DNA from: Pseudoalteromonas rubra
GTDB taxonomy: Bacteria; Pseudomonadota; Gammaproteobacteria; Enterobacterales; Alteromonadaceae
Assembly (NCBI RefSeq): GCF_000967655.1
Contig: NZ_JXYA01000002.1
Span: 124,001 to 188,000, forward strand
Length of the DNA: 64,000 nucleotides
Direction of reading: 5' to 3'
The notes under the pieces were generated by a model. The model was not told where the DNA came from, did no database searches, and saw only the letters and a list, made by a program, of their open reading frames with translations. Each line of letters opens with the position of its first letter. Positions within the stretch are counted from its first letter, which is position 1. Both the position numbers and the translations under genes were made by a program. Positions 1-10,437 of this stretch are shown here, one piece after another.

Positions 1-493
<493 letters not shown>

Positions 494-671
494 TTAACTG
501 GATTTTAATTGTGTCGAATTTTTTCACATTGGGCAGGGATACTCAAGGGACTTAGACCAATTGTCTAGCGCTGATTGCAACAAGGCGAACAAAATTCGCT
601 CACCTTGTCATAATATTCGAATAGGCGCGGCAAATTGCTCAATTTAACCTCACCTTTGCCCGGTCTCATTG

Positions 672-1571
672 TCAGCTGACTTTTCGCTTTAACCCAGTTC
701 TGGCAGAGAAAAACAAACGCAACCGCTCGCCCAGAACCGAAAATGTCAGGCCACAGAGGATCACGGCACCGCCAACCACCTCAAACAGGCTTATCTGTTC
801 ATCCAGGATCACGCTGGCCCCTATCATACCCACCAAAGGGATTAACAAAGCGAACGGCGTCACTGCCGCTGCGCGATGTTTGCCAAGTAACCAGCCCCAC
901 AAAGCAAACGCCAGCAAGGTAGAAACGGGCCCGACATAGAGTAACGCTAGCCAGGTTTGCGCACTGGTATTTTGGATCAGGGCAATGGGTGCATTACTTT
1001 CAAGATTATAAGACAAAACGAACAAAGGCAGTGGTGCGACAGCGCTGACCCAGACCATAAAATGCAGTAAGTTTACTTGCTTCAGCTGTTTCATAATGAG
1101 ATTGGACACCGCCCAACTCAAAGCAGCACACAGGATCAACGCCATGCCATACAAAGTGACACTGCCTGTCTCACTCAAAAAGAACATACCAAACCCACTG
1201 CACGCAATGGCCGCACCGGCGACCTGAAAACGACTTGCCTGTTCTTTCAACACCAGCGCACTGAGCACAATCGTAAACACCACCTGGGCCTGCAGTAATA
1301 ACGATGCAATGCCCGCTGAGGCATCTTTTTCCATTGCCACAAACAGCAGGCCAAACTTAATCACACCCAGAAACAAGCCCACACCCAGCACATGCCACAC
1401 CGGCGTCTTGGGAAAGGGAATAAAAAATATGGCGGGCAGTGCCACAATTAAAAAGCGTAAGCCAGAGAATAAAATAGGCGGTAACTCGGCAAGGCCCAGT
1501 TTGATCACTGAAAAGTTTATCCCCCACACCGCCACGACCAGCAGTGCACACAAAGTGCTTTTTAAATCCAT
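672..1571 (-). CDS. eamA: EamA-family (DMT superfamily) transporter, EamA-like
   Basis: Inner-membrane protein of 299 residues with about ten hydrophobic segments arranged as two EamA repeats, the usual drug/metabolite transporter architecture. The N-terminus (ALLVVAVWGINFSVIKLGL, then LRFLIVALPAIFF) closely follows the E. coli O-acetylserine/cysteine exporter EamA, as does the LLLQAQVVFTI segment. The substrate is inferred from that resemblance; other amino acids or metabolites are possible. The ATG at 1571 has AGGAAGG about five bases upstream. It diverges from the TonB-dependent receptor at 2063 across a 490 bp intergenic region. Confidence 0.8.
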   Translation of the reverse strand: MDLKSTLCALLVVAVWGINFSVIKLGLAELPPILFSGLRFLIVALPAIFFIPFPKTPVWHVLGVGLFLGVIKFGLLFVAMEKDASAGIASLLLQAQVVFTIVLSALVLKEQASRFQVAGAAIACSGFGMFFLSETGSVTLYGMALILCAALSWAVSNLIMKQLKQVNLLHFMVWVSAVAPLPLFVLSYNLESNAPIALIQNTSAQTWLALLYVGPVSTLLAFALWGWLLGKHRAAAVTPFALLIPLVGMIGASVILDEQISLFEVVGGAVILCGLTFSVLGERLRLFFSARTGLKRKVS

Positions 1572-1808
1572 ATTCCCTTCCTAACCTTACGACTTTTTAA
1601 CCCTAGTTCGGGTCCAATGCACAGCATCACGCTAGCATAAATTTCACGACAAGAGCAAAACGGGTTACGCCGTTTGCTTCTATTTTTGAAATAATCATTT
1701 TAATTACTGCCACTTTTTACTAAAAAGGTACATTCATGTAAATTTACCTAATTAGCAGACAAAGCAATGCAATAATTCGCCAAAATAAAAAAATTAAACC
1801 ATTTTTCA

Positions 1809-1838
1809 TTGCAAAATTATTTCATTCCATTGTAGAAT
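1809..1838 (+). promoter_or_regulatory. Candidate sigma-70 promoter for the TonB receptor gene
   Basis: TTGCAA (1809-1814) and TAGAAT (1833-1838) are separated by 18 bases in the AT-rich region between eamA and the receptor gene. This would give a leader of roughly 220 nt. Assigned by eye from consensus matching only; AT-rich DNA gives many such matches. Confidence 0.3.
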
Positions 1839-2062
1839 GCACGCCCAACCGAATAGCAGCTTTTGCTGACCTTTCATTCTTAAAATTCTTGTTAATAAAA
1901 GTCGTGCAGTCCCCATATGGTGATTGCTTTTTTGTGCGCGTCAATTTTATAAATGTCAAAAGTCAGCTCAGCGATAGCCATTCAACCAGGTTGGCGACTA
2001 CCCTCGCAGAAACCACCACACACGAGATTTAAAATTAACCGTTTCTAACTTGAGGAACATAC

Positions 2063-4279
2063 ATGAGCACCACAGCACGCAATCTTACTCCGATCGCAAC
2101 CGCCATGGCACTGGCAATGGCCGGCTTATCTTCAGCCCCAGTTTTGGCTGAAGAAGCACAAGCTGAGAAATCAAAAATCGAAGCTATCACGGTAACCGCG
2201 ACCAAGCGTTCACAGGTTATCTATGAAGTACCGATCGCTATGAGTGCATTCTCAGGAGATGATCTGGATGCACAAGGTATCTCAGACATCACTGATGTGG
2301 GCAAATTTGTTCCAAACCTGAATATTACTGGCTTCTCAGCTGGTCACAACTCCTCTGCCAACCCGTTTATTCGCGGTATTGGTTTACAGGACCACCTGAT
2401 CACCACAGATCCTGGCGTAAGCGTTTATGTTGATGGCGTTTACCTGGGCCGCCAGGTTGGCCAAAACTGGAACCTGGCTAACATCGAACGTATTGAAGTA
2501 CTACGTGGTCCTCAGGGTACGCTTTATGGCCGTAACTCAATTGGTGGCGCAATTAACATCATCACTAAGCAACCAGATCAGGAAGCTGTGACTAAGGTGA
2601 GCGCCGAGACAGGCACACGTGGACGTGTTAAAGCCAGCATGTTTACCAACCAGGCCGTAACCGATGAACTGGCGTTTAACTTCAACATGGGCTTTAACCG
2701 CCGCGGTGGTTTAGGTGAATTCACCAACCTGCCAAATGCTGAGTACGATGTGGGTGAGAACCAGGAATTCCACGGCCGTGTATCTGTTAAATACACCCCT
2801 ACTGATGACCTGCGCCTGGTACTGACGGCTGACGCCAACGATGGTGAAGGTGGTACTCGTCCGTTTACTGTGTTAATCGACGAAATGCCGGAAGGCCGTC
2901 TGTATAAAGCCGGCTTGCGCAATTCAATGGTTGCCGCCGATCCATACGACAACGCGACCAGCAGCATCAACACCGCAACCGTTTCAAACAAAGCAAACGG
3001 ACTCTCACTGACTGCTGAATACGACATCAACGCCGATTATGGTACTAAGTTTATCTTCAGTAAGCGCTCATCAGAATATAAAGCGGGTCTGGATGATGAC
3101 GGCACCGCAGTCGCCCTTGACCACTACCCTGAGCGTGGTGAGGCCGATCAAACCTCTGTTGAACTGCAACTGACAGGCTACCTGGGCCGTGCTGACTTTG
3201 TAACCGGCATTTACTGGTTTAATGAAGAAGGTAGCAACCGTCAAAGCCCGGACGAAGCAAGCTTTGATGGTGGTCCGACTAAGTTGGAGCTGGATCAGGA
3301 AACGACCAGCCGCGCAGTATTCTTCAACCTGGGCTATGACCTGACAGATGACTTGCGCCTCAGTGGTGGTGTGCGTTACACAGAAGATGAAAAAACCGCA
3401 TCGACGAATGTATTCGACCCTGTTGGCACCATTTATTCAAGCAAAGACTGGGATGAGATTTCATGGGAAGTTGCAGCCAATTATACCTTTGAGAATGGCC
3501 TTAACTGGTACGGTACCATTCAGACTGGTTACCAGTCTGGTCAATACCCTGCTCGTCCATACTTCCTGATCGGTCAGTTCTTTGGTGAAGGTGGTTTTGA
3601 TAACCCTAATGCCGCAGCAGCTGTACGCGCAAATAACGCCTTCATGGCAAGCGAAAACATCAGTGCAATCAACTATGAAACGGGTTTCAAAGGCCAGTTG
3701 ACTAACGACTTCAGCATGAGCGTGGCATTTTTCAATACTGAATATGAAGACTTGCCGTATCAGGTTAACGTAGTAACAGACTCAGGCTTCGACACCAACA
3801 ACCTGATCGTTGAACAAACGTCACGTGGTATCGAATTTGAAAGCACCTACTACGTCACAGACCAATTTACCCTGCACTCAAGCTTCGGCTTTATGGATGT
3901 AGATGTAGAAGAGCAAAATGGCATCAAGCCGGTTGCACCTCTGACGCCAGAGTGGACTGCATCAATCAGCCCGTCTTATGAATTTGAACTGGACAACAAC
4001 GCAACGGTAAACACCCGTTTTGATGTTTCATTCCGCGACAGCATGTATGGTGAGCCTAGCTCAGATCCGCGCCGTATGACTCAAATTGATGACCGTACCA
4101 CAGTAAACTTTGATATTTCATACGCGCCAGCCAACGCGAACTGGGATATCTCGCTGTATGGCCGCAACATCTTTGATGAGCGTTACGACGATGCACGTCT
4201 CAACACCGGCGACTACATCCTGGTTATTAAGAGCAATGATGCCAGCGAATTCGGCGTTCGCTACCGCGCAACATTCTAA
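2063..4279 (+). CDS. TonB-dependent outer-membrane receptor
   Basis: Outer-membrane, TonB-energised uptake receptor of 738 residues. A signal peptide of about 29 residues ends near APVLAEEA. It is followed by a TonB-box-like stretch (IEAITVTATKR, about residues 41-51), a plug domain (about 50-170, with the typical IERIEVLRGPQGTLYGRNSIGGAINIITK stretch) and a 22-strand-type barrel ending in a C-terminal Phe (VRYRATF). The start has GAGGAA about six bases upstream. It stands alone with its own promoter region and terminator. No siderophore, vitamin or glycan gene sits beside it, so the substrate is unknown. The plug resembles the large family of Alteromonadales and sphingomonad receptors used for complex carbon sources or iron chelates. 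Confidence 0.93.
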   Translation: MSTTARNLTPIATAMALAMAGLSSAPVLAEEAQAEKSKIEAITVTATKRSQVIYEVPIAMSAFSGDDLDAQGISDITDVGKFVPNLNITGFSAGHNSSANPFIRGIGLQDHLITTDPGVSVYVDGVYLGRQVGQNWNLANIERIEVLRGPQGTLYGRNSIGGAINIITKQPDQEAVTKVSAETGTRGRVKASMFTNQAVTDELAFNFNMGFNRRGGLGEFTNLPNAEYDVGENQEFHGRVSVKYTPTDDLRLVLTADANDGEGGTRPFTVLIDEMPEGRLYKAGLRNSMVAADPYDNATSSINTATVSNKANGLSLTAEYDINADYGTKFIFSKRSSEYKAGLDDDGTAVALDHYPERGEADQTSVELQLTGYLGRADFVTGIYWFNEEGSNRQSPDEASFDGGPTKLELDQETTSRAVFFNLGYDLTDDLRLSGGVRYTEDEKTASTNVFDPVGTIYSSKDWDEISWEVAANYTFENGLNWYGTIQTGYQSGQYPARPYFLIGQFFGEGGFDNPNAAAAVRANNAFMASENISAINYETGFKGQLTNDFSMSVAFFNTEYEDLPYQVNVVTDSGFDTNNLIVEQTSRGIEFESTYYVTDQFTLHSSFGFMDVDVEEQNGIKPVAPLTPEWTASISPSYEFELDNNATVNTRFDVSFRDSMYGEPSSDPRRMTQIDDRTTVNFDISYAPANANWDISLYGRNIFDERYDDARLNTGDYILVIKSNDASEFGVRYRATF

Positions 4280-4305
4280 GCCCGATAAGTCGTTATAAAA
4301 GGCAT

Positions 4306-4346
4306 AAAAAAAGCAGCGCTTCAATTCATTGAGCGCTGCTTTTTTA
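4306..4346 (+). terminator. Rho-independent terminator of the TonB receptor gene
   Basis: Perfect 9-bp stem AGCAGCGCT / AGCGCTGCT (4312-4320 and 4332-4340) with an 11-nt loop, preceded by seven As and followed by six Ts. Confidence 0.92.
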
Positions 4347-4602
4347 ATAGCAATTTGCTTAATTAAGTGTGCAATTTTGAGGCGAGAAAATACGGTCGAT
4401 AACACCGCTCCCGCGTCCTGCTATCGCTGAGGCACCTACATCCATATAGGCGAGGCAAAAATTTGCGAACTCATACCTTAGGTAAAGGTTCTAAATTAAA
4501 AATTTTTAACGCCGTTAGCGTCATATTTGCTCCGTCAAATTGAACAGGTATTAAGTGAAATTGGTATAAGCTAACTAAATAGCCTCATATCCCGCACCAA
4601 AC

Positions 4603-4890
4603 CTACAGCACTTTTTTCTTTGTGACTTTGCTCTTATGACCAAGAATACGGATAGACCAGCTTTGTAGCACACCCGCTTCTTGGTTATTGTCTAACTGAT
4701 GGTATCGGCTACCCGTATTTAACTCATAAATGCCGAGTACGCGTGTTTCATTACTCATGTCTGTAATATGCAGTTTCCACTGACCGCTTCCGGCATTGGC
4801 TTTTTCATCCCAGAACTTGTAGCTGAGCATCAAGTGGTCCGTGTAGCCATCCTGACTCCCCGGTGATTGCTCAGGCAAACCCAGACGCAG
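4603..4890 (-). pseudogene. Remnant of a secreted protease P-domain (P/Homo B)
   Basis: An open stretch of about 95 codons with no good start; the frame is closed by a TGA at 4891-4893 and the only possible start is a TTG at 4878. The translation reads as the end of a P/Homo B domain: SYKFWDE, GQWKLHITD and GVLQSWSIRILG match the W-x-L-x-V-x-D and G-x-L-x-x-W-x-L motifs found at the C-terminus of S8 subtilases, convertases and some metalloproteases. No catalytic domain or signal peptide lies upstream. I read it as a decayed 3-prime fragment of a secreted protease gene; a small secreted P-domain protein is less likely. Confidence 0.6.
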
Positions 4891-4986
4891 TCAAGCCAGG
4901 TTGTTAAACGGCTACATCAGCAAGTGAAGAATGTCGCAAGACGCGAGTAATTGTGGGATTGCTCGATTCTCAAGCGCAGAGGATAG

Positions 4987-5008
4987 CCGCAGAGCGGAGG
5001 CTCTGCGG
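4987..5008 (-). terminator. Hairpin downstream of the YfcC-like gene, possible terminator
   Basis: Perfect 9-bp stem CCGCAGAGC / GCTCTGCGG with a 4-nt loop, 15 bases beyond the stop of the minus-strand carrier gene. There is no clear T-run, so intrinsic termination is uncertain. Confidence 0.4.
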
Positions 5009-5023
5009 GATGTGTTGTTATGA

Positions 5024-6451
5024 TTAAGACTGGATTTGCGCAGTGGTTTCTACTTTTGGCTGCACATCTTCACCGTATCCAAACGTGACCGCCAGTACGA
5101 GTACGACAGAGGCGGCGAGCATCAGTTTGCCAAACAGGGGCAGACAGAATCGGAACCACAAGTGGTAAGGCACACCTGCCATACCTATGATCCCCATCAG
5201 AACCGCATTGGTTGGAATAATCATATTCGAGAAGCCATCACCAAACTGATAGGCAAGGACTGCGACCTGACGATACACACCAATAATGTCACCTACGGGC
5301 GCCATCAGAGGCATAGTCACATAGGCCTGACCACTGCCCGAAGGGATAAACAGATTTAGCAAGGTTTGCATAATGAACATGCCCACGGCTGCCAGTTCAG
5401 CGCCTAAATGCGACAAAGGCGATGACATGGCGTAAACCAGCGTATGCAGTATTTGACCATCTTCCATGATAAGTGCAATCCCCCGTGCGACACCGACTAG
5501 AATCGCAGTACTTGCAAGGTCTTTAACGCCCTCGATAAATTCGTTTGCTGCGCGATCTGCGCCGATCTGGCCCACTACTGTGGTAAATATGCCCCACGAA
5601 ATAAACACAGCACCCAGTTCATACAGATACCAGCCTTTTTGAGAGATACCCCAAACCGCCGTGACAATGGCCGCAATCAGGCCAAATAAGATCATTTGAT
5701 GACGTTTATTGAGTGTCGGATAATTTGCCTCAGCGGTACCGGCTAAAGGACAAGGCAGGCCTTTGGTCAGAGATAATTCCGGGTTGGCCTGGACCTTTTT
5801 AGCGTAGCTCCATACATGGTGGAAACCAATTAATACGAACGGCAGGAAAATCGCCAGGCGCAGCTCAATACCCGAATAAACCGGAATGTCTGCCACCTTT
5901 TGCGCCACCATCACTGTAAACGGGTTAAAGGCAGATACGCCGTAACCAATACCGTAGCCCGCGACCACCATGCCCACGGCGGTCATGGCATCCAGACGCA
6001 TTGCCTTACACAGGCCCACCAGGATTAGTACAAAAGGAATATACTCGCCCGCTGTACCAATCGCACCTGAAGCCAGCGCAAAACAAAACACCACCATAAA
6101 GATCAGAATGTTTGGCTTGTGACCAAAGCGCTCAAGCAAACGACCAATCAAGGCATCAATAGTGCCGGTAGCACGCGCGATGGCCAGTACACCACCGACA
6201 ATGAAAACAAAGAAAATGACATCCTGTGCAGCGGCAAACGCGCGCGGAATGGCAACCAGGAAGTCCATGGGCGTTAAGCGAGTTTGCGCCTCGGCAAGCG
6301 CATAGGTGCCTGGCACAACGGCCTGACGACCATTATCGAGTGTGACAGTATCGAAGAAACCTTGCGGGACCAACCAGGTCGCAAGATAAGCCACCAACAT
6401 CATAGACAGTAGCAGGATGAGCGTATGGGGAACTTTAAACCCTTCTTTCAT
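5024..6451 (-). CDS. YfcC-family (DcuC-type) carboxylate or amino-acid carrier
   Basis: Polytopic inner-membrane carrier of 475 residues with about 12 hydrophobic segments, in the DcuC/YfcC family. The start MKEGFKVPHTLILLLSMM, the LTPMDFLVAIPRAF segment and the conserved glycine-rich loops (SGAIGTAGEYIPF and the IPSGSGQAY motif in the C-terminal half) are family hallmarks. The physiological substrate of YfcC proteins is not firmly known; relatives carry C4-dicarboxylates or basic amino acids. It lies 140 bp downstream of the gap terminator on the same strand, so it is probably a separate transcript. Confidence 0.8.
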   Translation of the reverse strand: MKEGFKVPHTLILLLSMMLVAYLATWLVPQGFFDTVTLDNGRQAVVPGTYALAEAQTRLTPMDFLVAIPRAFAAAQDVIFFVFIVGGVLAIARATGTIDALIGRLLERFGHKPNILIFMVVFCFALASGAIGTAGEYIPFVLILVGLCKAMRLDAMTAVGMVVAGYGIGYGVSAFNPFTVMVAQKVADIPVYSGIELRLAIFLPFVLIGFHHVWSYAKKVQANPELSLTKGLPCPLAGTAEANYPTLNKRHQMILFGLIAAIVTAVWGISQKGWYLYELGAVFISWGIFTTVVGQIGADRAANEFIEGVKDLASTAILVGVARGIALIMEDGQILHTLVYAMSSPLSHLGAELAAVGMFIMQTLLNLFIPSGSGQAYVTMPLMAPVGDIIGVYRQVAVLAYQFGDGFSNMIIPTNAVLMGIIGMAGVPYHLWFRFCLPLFGKLMLAASVVLVLAVTFGYGEDVQPKVETTAQIQS

Positions 6452-6590
6452 GTTATTTCTTTGTCGTTAACTAAAATTGTGCGCAGTGTAATAAAAATTG
6501 ACCCTATGGTGCAAACACCACGCGGCTAATAGCCCAACTTTGGCGTTAAAAAAGGTAAACAAACCAGTGTGAGCTAGGGTGCTTAACCGG

Positions 6591-6620
6591 CCACAAAAAA
6601 GCCCTGCATTATGCAGGGCT
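6591..6620 (-). terminator. Terminator of the edd-eda-gap operon
   Basis: Read on the minus strand, AGCCCTGCAT / ATGCAGGGCT forms a 10-bp stem around a one-base centre, followed by TTTTTTGTGG. It lies 37 bases beyond the gap stop codon. Confidence 0.9.
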
Positions 6621-6656
6621 GATATGGCGCAAGAAACACTTACTTACGAGCTTAGC

Positions 6657-7661
6657 TTATAAAAAGCCACCCAGTACTTTTACCTGATCAAGCATACGAT
6701 TTGAGAAACCCCATTCGTTGTCGTACCAGGCCATTACTTTAACTAGTTTGCCATCCACTTTAGTCTGAGTCGCATCAAAGATTGACGATGCCGGATGATG
6801 ATTGAAATCGACAGAAACCAGCGGCAAGGTGTTATATTCAAGAATGCCCGCCATTGCGCCTTCAGCTGCGCCTTTTAGGATCTCGTTGACTTCCTCAGCA
6901 GAAGTTTCACGCTTGGCAATAAAGGTCAGGTCAACCAAAGATACATTCACGGTTGGTACACGTACAGCCATACCATCCAGTTTACCCGCAAGTTCAGGCA
7001 ACACCAGGCCTACCGCTTTAGCAGCACCGGTTTTGGTCGGGATCATCGACTGTGTTGCACTGCGCGCACGGTACAGGTCTTTGTGGTACACGTCACACAG
7101 GTTTTGGTCATTGGTGTAGGCATGAATGGTGGTCATACTACCCTGTTCAATGCCGATAGTATCGTTAAGCGCTTTGGCCACTGGTGCCAAACAGTTGGTT
7201 GTACAAGACGCGTTTGAAATGATATTGCAATCCGCATTGAGCACTTCACTGTTTACGCCATGCACAACAGTGGCATCCATATCTGTGCCAGGGGCAGATA
7301 CGATGACTTTTTTCGCACCCGCAGCGATGTGCTTGCCCGCCGTTTCGCGTGAAGTAAACAGGCCAGTACATTCAAGTACGATGTCTACGTTCAGGTCACG
7401 CCAGGGTAATTGGGCAGGGTCGCGCTCCTGAGTCAGTGTGATTTCGTCTTCACCGATGACGAGCGTATTGTCTTTTAGTTCAACCGGGAAGTTAAAACGC
7501 CCATGTACAGAGTCAAACTGCGTCAGGTGTGCGTTGGTTTGCGCTGGTGCCAAGTCGTTAATGGCAACAATCTTTACCTGATCATTCTGACCTGATTCAT
7601 ACAGTGCTCTGAGTACATTTCGACCGATACGGCCATAGCCATTAATTGCAATATTAATCAT
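6657..7661 (-). CDS. gap: Glyceraldehyde-3-phosphate dehydrogenase
   Basis: Oxidises glyceraldehyde-3-phosphate to 1,3-bisphosphoglycerate. It has 334 residues, with the nucleotide-binding motif NGYGRIGR (7-14), the nucleophile Cys153 in NASCTTNC and catalytic His180 in [10 protein letters not shown]. Asp36 in the INDL motif after beta-2 suggests NAD preference. The [19 protein letters not shown] signature is of the type seen in Pseudomonas and alphaproteobacterial Gap enzymes rather than enterobacterial GapA. It is the last gene of edd-eda-gap, 17 bases after eda, so it drains the glyceraldehyde-3-phosphate made by KDPG aldolase. Confidence 0.97.
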   Translation of the reverse strand: MINIAINGYGRIGRNVLRALYESGQNDQVKIVAINDLAPAQTNAHLTQFDSVHGRFNFPVELKDNTLVIGEDEITLTQERDPAQLPWRDLNVDIVLECTGLFTSRETAGKHIAAGAKKVIVSAPGTDMDATVVHGVNSEVLNADCNIISNASCTTNCLAPVAKALNDTIGIEQGSMTTIHAYTNDQNLCDVYHKDLYRARSATQSMIPTKTGAAKAVGLVLPELAGKLDGMAVRVPTVNVSLVDLTFIAKRETSAEEVNEILKGAAEGAMAGILEYNTLPLVSVDFNHHPASSIFDATQTKVDGKLVKVMAWYDNEWGFSNRMLDQVKVLGGFL

Positions 7662-7678
7662 AACCCTATTCCCCTAAA

Positions 7679-8299
7679 TTAGTTTACTTCACTTGCTTGT
7701 CGAGCAAGCGCTTCAATGGCTTGCCAGTCTTTGTTTGCGATCAGTGTTTTATCCAGCATCCAGGTTCCGCCAACACAGATCACATTTTTAAGTGCCAGAT
7801 AATTAGGCGCTGTCTCGAGGCTTATTCCACCGGTTGGACAAAATGTCACCTGAGGTAGCGGACCGCCGATTGATTTGAGCATGGCAGTACCACCGGCAGC
7901 CTCTGCTGGGAAAAACTTAAGAAATTTAAAGCCCTGTGCAGCCAGTTCCATCGCTTCGCTTGGCGTTGCGGCGCCCGGCAGAAACGGAATGTCCGAGTCT
8001 TTTGCCAGCGCCAGTAGCTCAGAGCTGACGCCCGGGCTCACCATAAAATCAGCACCGGCCTCGACGGAAGCATCGAACGAGGCTTTGTCGACAACCGTTC
8101 CAGTACCCACATAGGCTTCAGGTACGGCTTCTTTCATGGCTTTAACCGCTTGTGCAGCAACCGGTGTGCGCAACGTCACTTCCAGTGCACGCAGGCCACC
8201 ACGATATAGCGCCTGTGCCAGTGGCACGGCATCTTCCAGGTCATCAATGACGATAACGGGCACGACCGGCGCCGCTGATAAAATCTCTTTAATGCTCAT
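7679..8299 (-). CDS. eda: KDPG / KHG aldolase
   Basis: Class I aldolase cleaving 2-keto-3-deoxy-6-phosphogluconate to pyruvate and glyceraldehyde-3-phosphate in the Entner-Doudoroff pathway. It has 206 residues. The Schiff-base Lys128 lies in FKFLKFFPAE and the catalytic Glu40 in ALEVTLRT; the GTGTV and SPG motifs of the small TIM barrel are present. It begins 23 bases after edd and is followed after 17 bases by gap, so the three genes form one operon. Confidence 0.97.
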   Translation of the reverse strand: MSIKEILSAAPVVPVIVIDDLEDAVPLAQALYRGGLRALEVTLRTPVAAQAVKAMKEAVPEAYVGTGTVVDKASFDASVEAGADFMVSPGVSSELLALAKDSDIPFLPGAATPSEAMELAAQGFKFLKFFPAEAAGGTAMLKSIGGPLPQVTFCPTGGISLETAPNYLALKNVICVGGTWMLDKTLIANKDWQAIEALARQASEVN

Positions 8300-8322
8300 A
8301 ATGTCCTCATTCCCAGTTGCTG

Positions 8323-10176
8323 TTATTCTTCTATGCCGAATGCACTTGCACCTAAATCGGCGCTGCTGACAATATTTCTGAAGCCGCTAAATAGTTCACG
8401 ACCCGTACCAAAAGTTGGCCCTACTTCCGTTAGTTCAATTTCGCGCTGTGCCAGCTCTTCATCGCTTACATGCAGAACTAGTTCACCTTTAGGTGCATCC
8501 AGCGTGATCAAATCGCCCTCACGCACTTTTGCAATCGGCCCGCCTTCAACGGCTTCTGGTGCCAGGTGAATCGCCGCAGGCACTTTACCCGATGCACCTG
8601 ACATCCGGCCGTCGGTAACGATGGCGACTTTGAAGCCTTCGTCCTGCAAGCTTGCCATCACTGGCGTTAACTTATGTAGCTCAGGCATCCCTTTTGCCTT
8701 CGGACCTTGCTCTTTCAGTACGGCAATGAAGTCCTGATTTAGCTCGCCACGGGTATACGCTTCTTGCAGTGCAGCTTGTGAACTGAACACTTTAGCAGGC
8801 GCCGAGACCACCTGATGTTGCTCTGCAACCGCCGACACCTTGATCACTGACTTGCCTAAGTTACCGCTTAGCAGCTGCAAACCGCCCTGTTTGTTAAATG
8901 GATTCGATACTGGTCTGAGTACCTCGTCATCCAAAGAGTCTGCCGGGCAATCTACCCACTTCACTTTCGCAGGACCCGTGCTGTCAGTCATGATGAGCGT
9001 CGGGTCAACATCCAGTACTGGCTCCTGGGTGTAGGCATCTAAACCTTCACCGACGATGGTTTTAACATCATTGTGCAGGTAACCGGCATCACGCAATTCG
9101 CGCATCAAGAAGCCCATACCACCGGCAGCCTGGAAGTGATTCACATCCGCTGAACCATTGGGATAAATACGTGTCAGTAATGGCACCACTTCAGACAAGT
9201 CGGCCATGTCTTTCCAGGTGATTTGAACACCTGCAGCCTTGGCCATCGCCACCAGGTGGATAGCATGGTTAGTAGAGCCACCCGTTGCCAGCAAACCAAC
9301 CAGGCCGTTAATGACGGTTTTTTCACTGACGACATCCGCCAGACTGTTAACCGGACCATCGCCTAACAGTTGCTTCAACATGGTCTCAACCGCACTGGCT
9401 GTAAGGCCTTCACGCAATTCAGTGTACGGGTTGATAAATGAACTGCCCGGTAAATGCAGACCCATGATTTCCATCAGCATCTGGTTTGAGTTGGCGGTGC
9501 CATAGAAAGTACAAGTCCCCGCACTGTGGTAAGACGCACTTTCTGCTTCCAGTAACTCTTCACGGCTGACCAACCCTTGGGCAAACTTCTGTCTGACACG
9601 TGCCTTTTCTTTGTTTGGAATACCCGACTGCATTGGACCGGCAGGCAGGAAGTAAATAGGAAGATGACCAAATGACAGCGCGCCAATCAGTAACCCCGGA
9701 ACGATTTTGTCGCATACGCCCAGACAAAATACGCCGTCAAACACATCATGTGACAGGGCAACCGCCGTCGACATTGCGATGACGTCACGAGAGAACAGCG
9801 ACAACTCCATGCCATCACGGCCTTGTGTTACACCGTCACACATCGCGGGGACACCACCGGCAACCTGCGCTGTGGCATCAAACTTTTCAGCAATGGCTTT
9901 GATTTGATCTGGGTATTCTTTATAAGGCACATGGGCAGACAACATGTCGTTGTAGGCATTGATGATCGCCAGGTTTGGCTGCTCATCGGCTTTTAATCTG
10001 GCTTTGTCACTGCTCGAACAGGCCGCCATCACGTGTGCCAGGTTACCACAGCCTAGTCCGGCTCTGACGCGAGTTTGTTTTTTTGCTTGTTCTATGCGCT
10101 CAAGATAGGCCTGACGAGATTGCTGACTGCGGGTGATAACGCGTTGAGTGACTTCATGAATTCGAGGATGCAACAT
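8323..10176 (-). CDS. edd: 6-phosphogluconate dehydratase
   Basis: Iron-sulfur dehydratase of the IlvD/Edd family converting 6-phosphogluconate to KDPG, the committed Entner-Doudoroff step. It has 617 residues against about 603 in E. coli. It is recognised from ACGNLAH-like (GCGNLAH), [40 protein letters not shown] and [14 protein letters not shown], which include the expected cluster cysteines. It is first in edd-eda-gap. Its promoter is overlapped by two copies of the palindrome TGACACCGGTGTCA, so it is probably repressed by a neighbouring LacI-type protein and induced by a sugar or its phosphate. Confidence 0.97.
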   Translation of the reverse strand: MLHPRIHEVTQRVITRSQQSRQAYLERIEQAKKQTRVRAGLGCGNLAHVMAACSSSDKARLKADEQPNLAIINAYNDMLSAHVPYKEYPDQIKAIAEKFDATAQVAGGVPAMCDGVTQGRDGMELSLFSRDVIAMSTAVALSHDVFDGVFCLGVCDKIVPGLLIGALSFGHLPIYFLPAGPMQSGIPNKEKARVRQKFAQGLVSREELLEAESASYHSAGTCTFYGTANSNQMLMEIMGLHLPGSSFINPYTELREGLTASAVETMLKQLLGDGPVNSLADVVSEKTVINGLVGLLATGGSTNHAIHLVAMAKAAGVQITWKDMADLSEVVPLLTRIYPNGSADVNHFQAAGGMGFLMRELRDAGYLHNDVKTIVGEGLDAYTQEPVLDVDPTLIMTDSTGPAKVKWVDCPADSLDDEVLRPVSNPFNKQGGLQLLSGNLGKSVIKVSAVAEQHQVVSAPAKVFSSQAALQEAYTRGELNQDFIAVLKEQGPKAKGMPELHKLTPVMASLQDEGFKVAIVTDGRMSGASGKVPAAIHLAPEAVEGGPIAKVREGDLITLDAPKGELVLHVSDEELAQREIELTEVGPTFGTGRELFSGFRNIVSSADLGASAFGIEE

Positions 10177-10287
10177 AATTCAACTCTCTATTGTTAGAGG
10201 AAAAGGCTCAGTACAGCTCTCCCTGTACTGAGCAGCTTTGATTTACCCGTTCAAAGGTACGCTGTCAGGTTGTCTCTCACCCCAACC

Positions 10288-10301
10288 TGACACCGGTGTC
10301 A
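10288..10301. promoter_or_regulatory. LacI-type operator, proximal site of edd
   Basis: Perfect 14-bp palindrome TGACACCGGTGTCA with the central CG typical of LacI/GalR operators. It falls near the predicted transcription start of edd and is 33 bp centre to centre from the distal copy, about three helical turns. Confidence 0.85.
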
Positions 10302-10304
10302 CTA

Positions 10305-10335
10305 TATTTACTCATGTTTCTGACACCGGTGTCAA
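10305..10335 (-). promoter_or_regulatory. Promoter of edd-eda-gap overlapping the operators
   Basis: On the minus strand an exact TTGACA (10335-10330) begins inside the distal palindrome. TAAATA (10310-10305) follows after 19 bases, or GTAAAT after 18. The operators therefore cover the -35 box and the start region, an arrangement expected for repression. Confidence 0.55.
10321..10334. promoter_or_regulatory. LacI-type operator, distal site of edd
   Basis: Second perfect copy of TGACACCGGTGTCA in the edd upstream region, overlapping the consensus -35 hexamer on the minus strand. Confidence 0.85.
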
Positions 10336-10384
10336 CCCTTACATTAAATTTAGTCTAAATTTCATCAATGACCAAATAATGAAC

Positions 10385-10416
10385 AAAAAAAGCCCGACCA
10401 ATGATGGCCGGGCTTT
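10385..10416 (-). terminator. Terminator of the glk-lacI transcript
   Basis: On the minus strand AAGCCCGGCCA-TCAT-TGGTCGGGCTT forms a GC-rich stem (one G-T pair) followed by a run of Ts, 21 bases after the regulator stop codon. It separates this transcript from edd. Confidence 0.9.
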
Positions 10417-10437
10417 GGGCAAGTATAAAAATGGGAT

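Noticed and set aside
1738..1747. GTAAATTTAC palindrome before the TonB receptor, repeated at 35100-35109 before the cluster.
   Set aside because: A short AT-rich motif with two occurrences in long AT-rich regions is close to chance; not enough to propose a shared operator.
2578..3030. 150-codon minus-strand frame inside the TonB receptor gene.
   Set aside because: Antisense shadow of a strong coding frame; no motifs.
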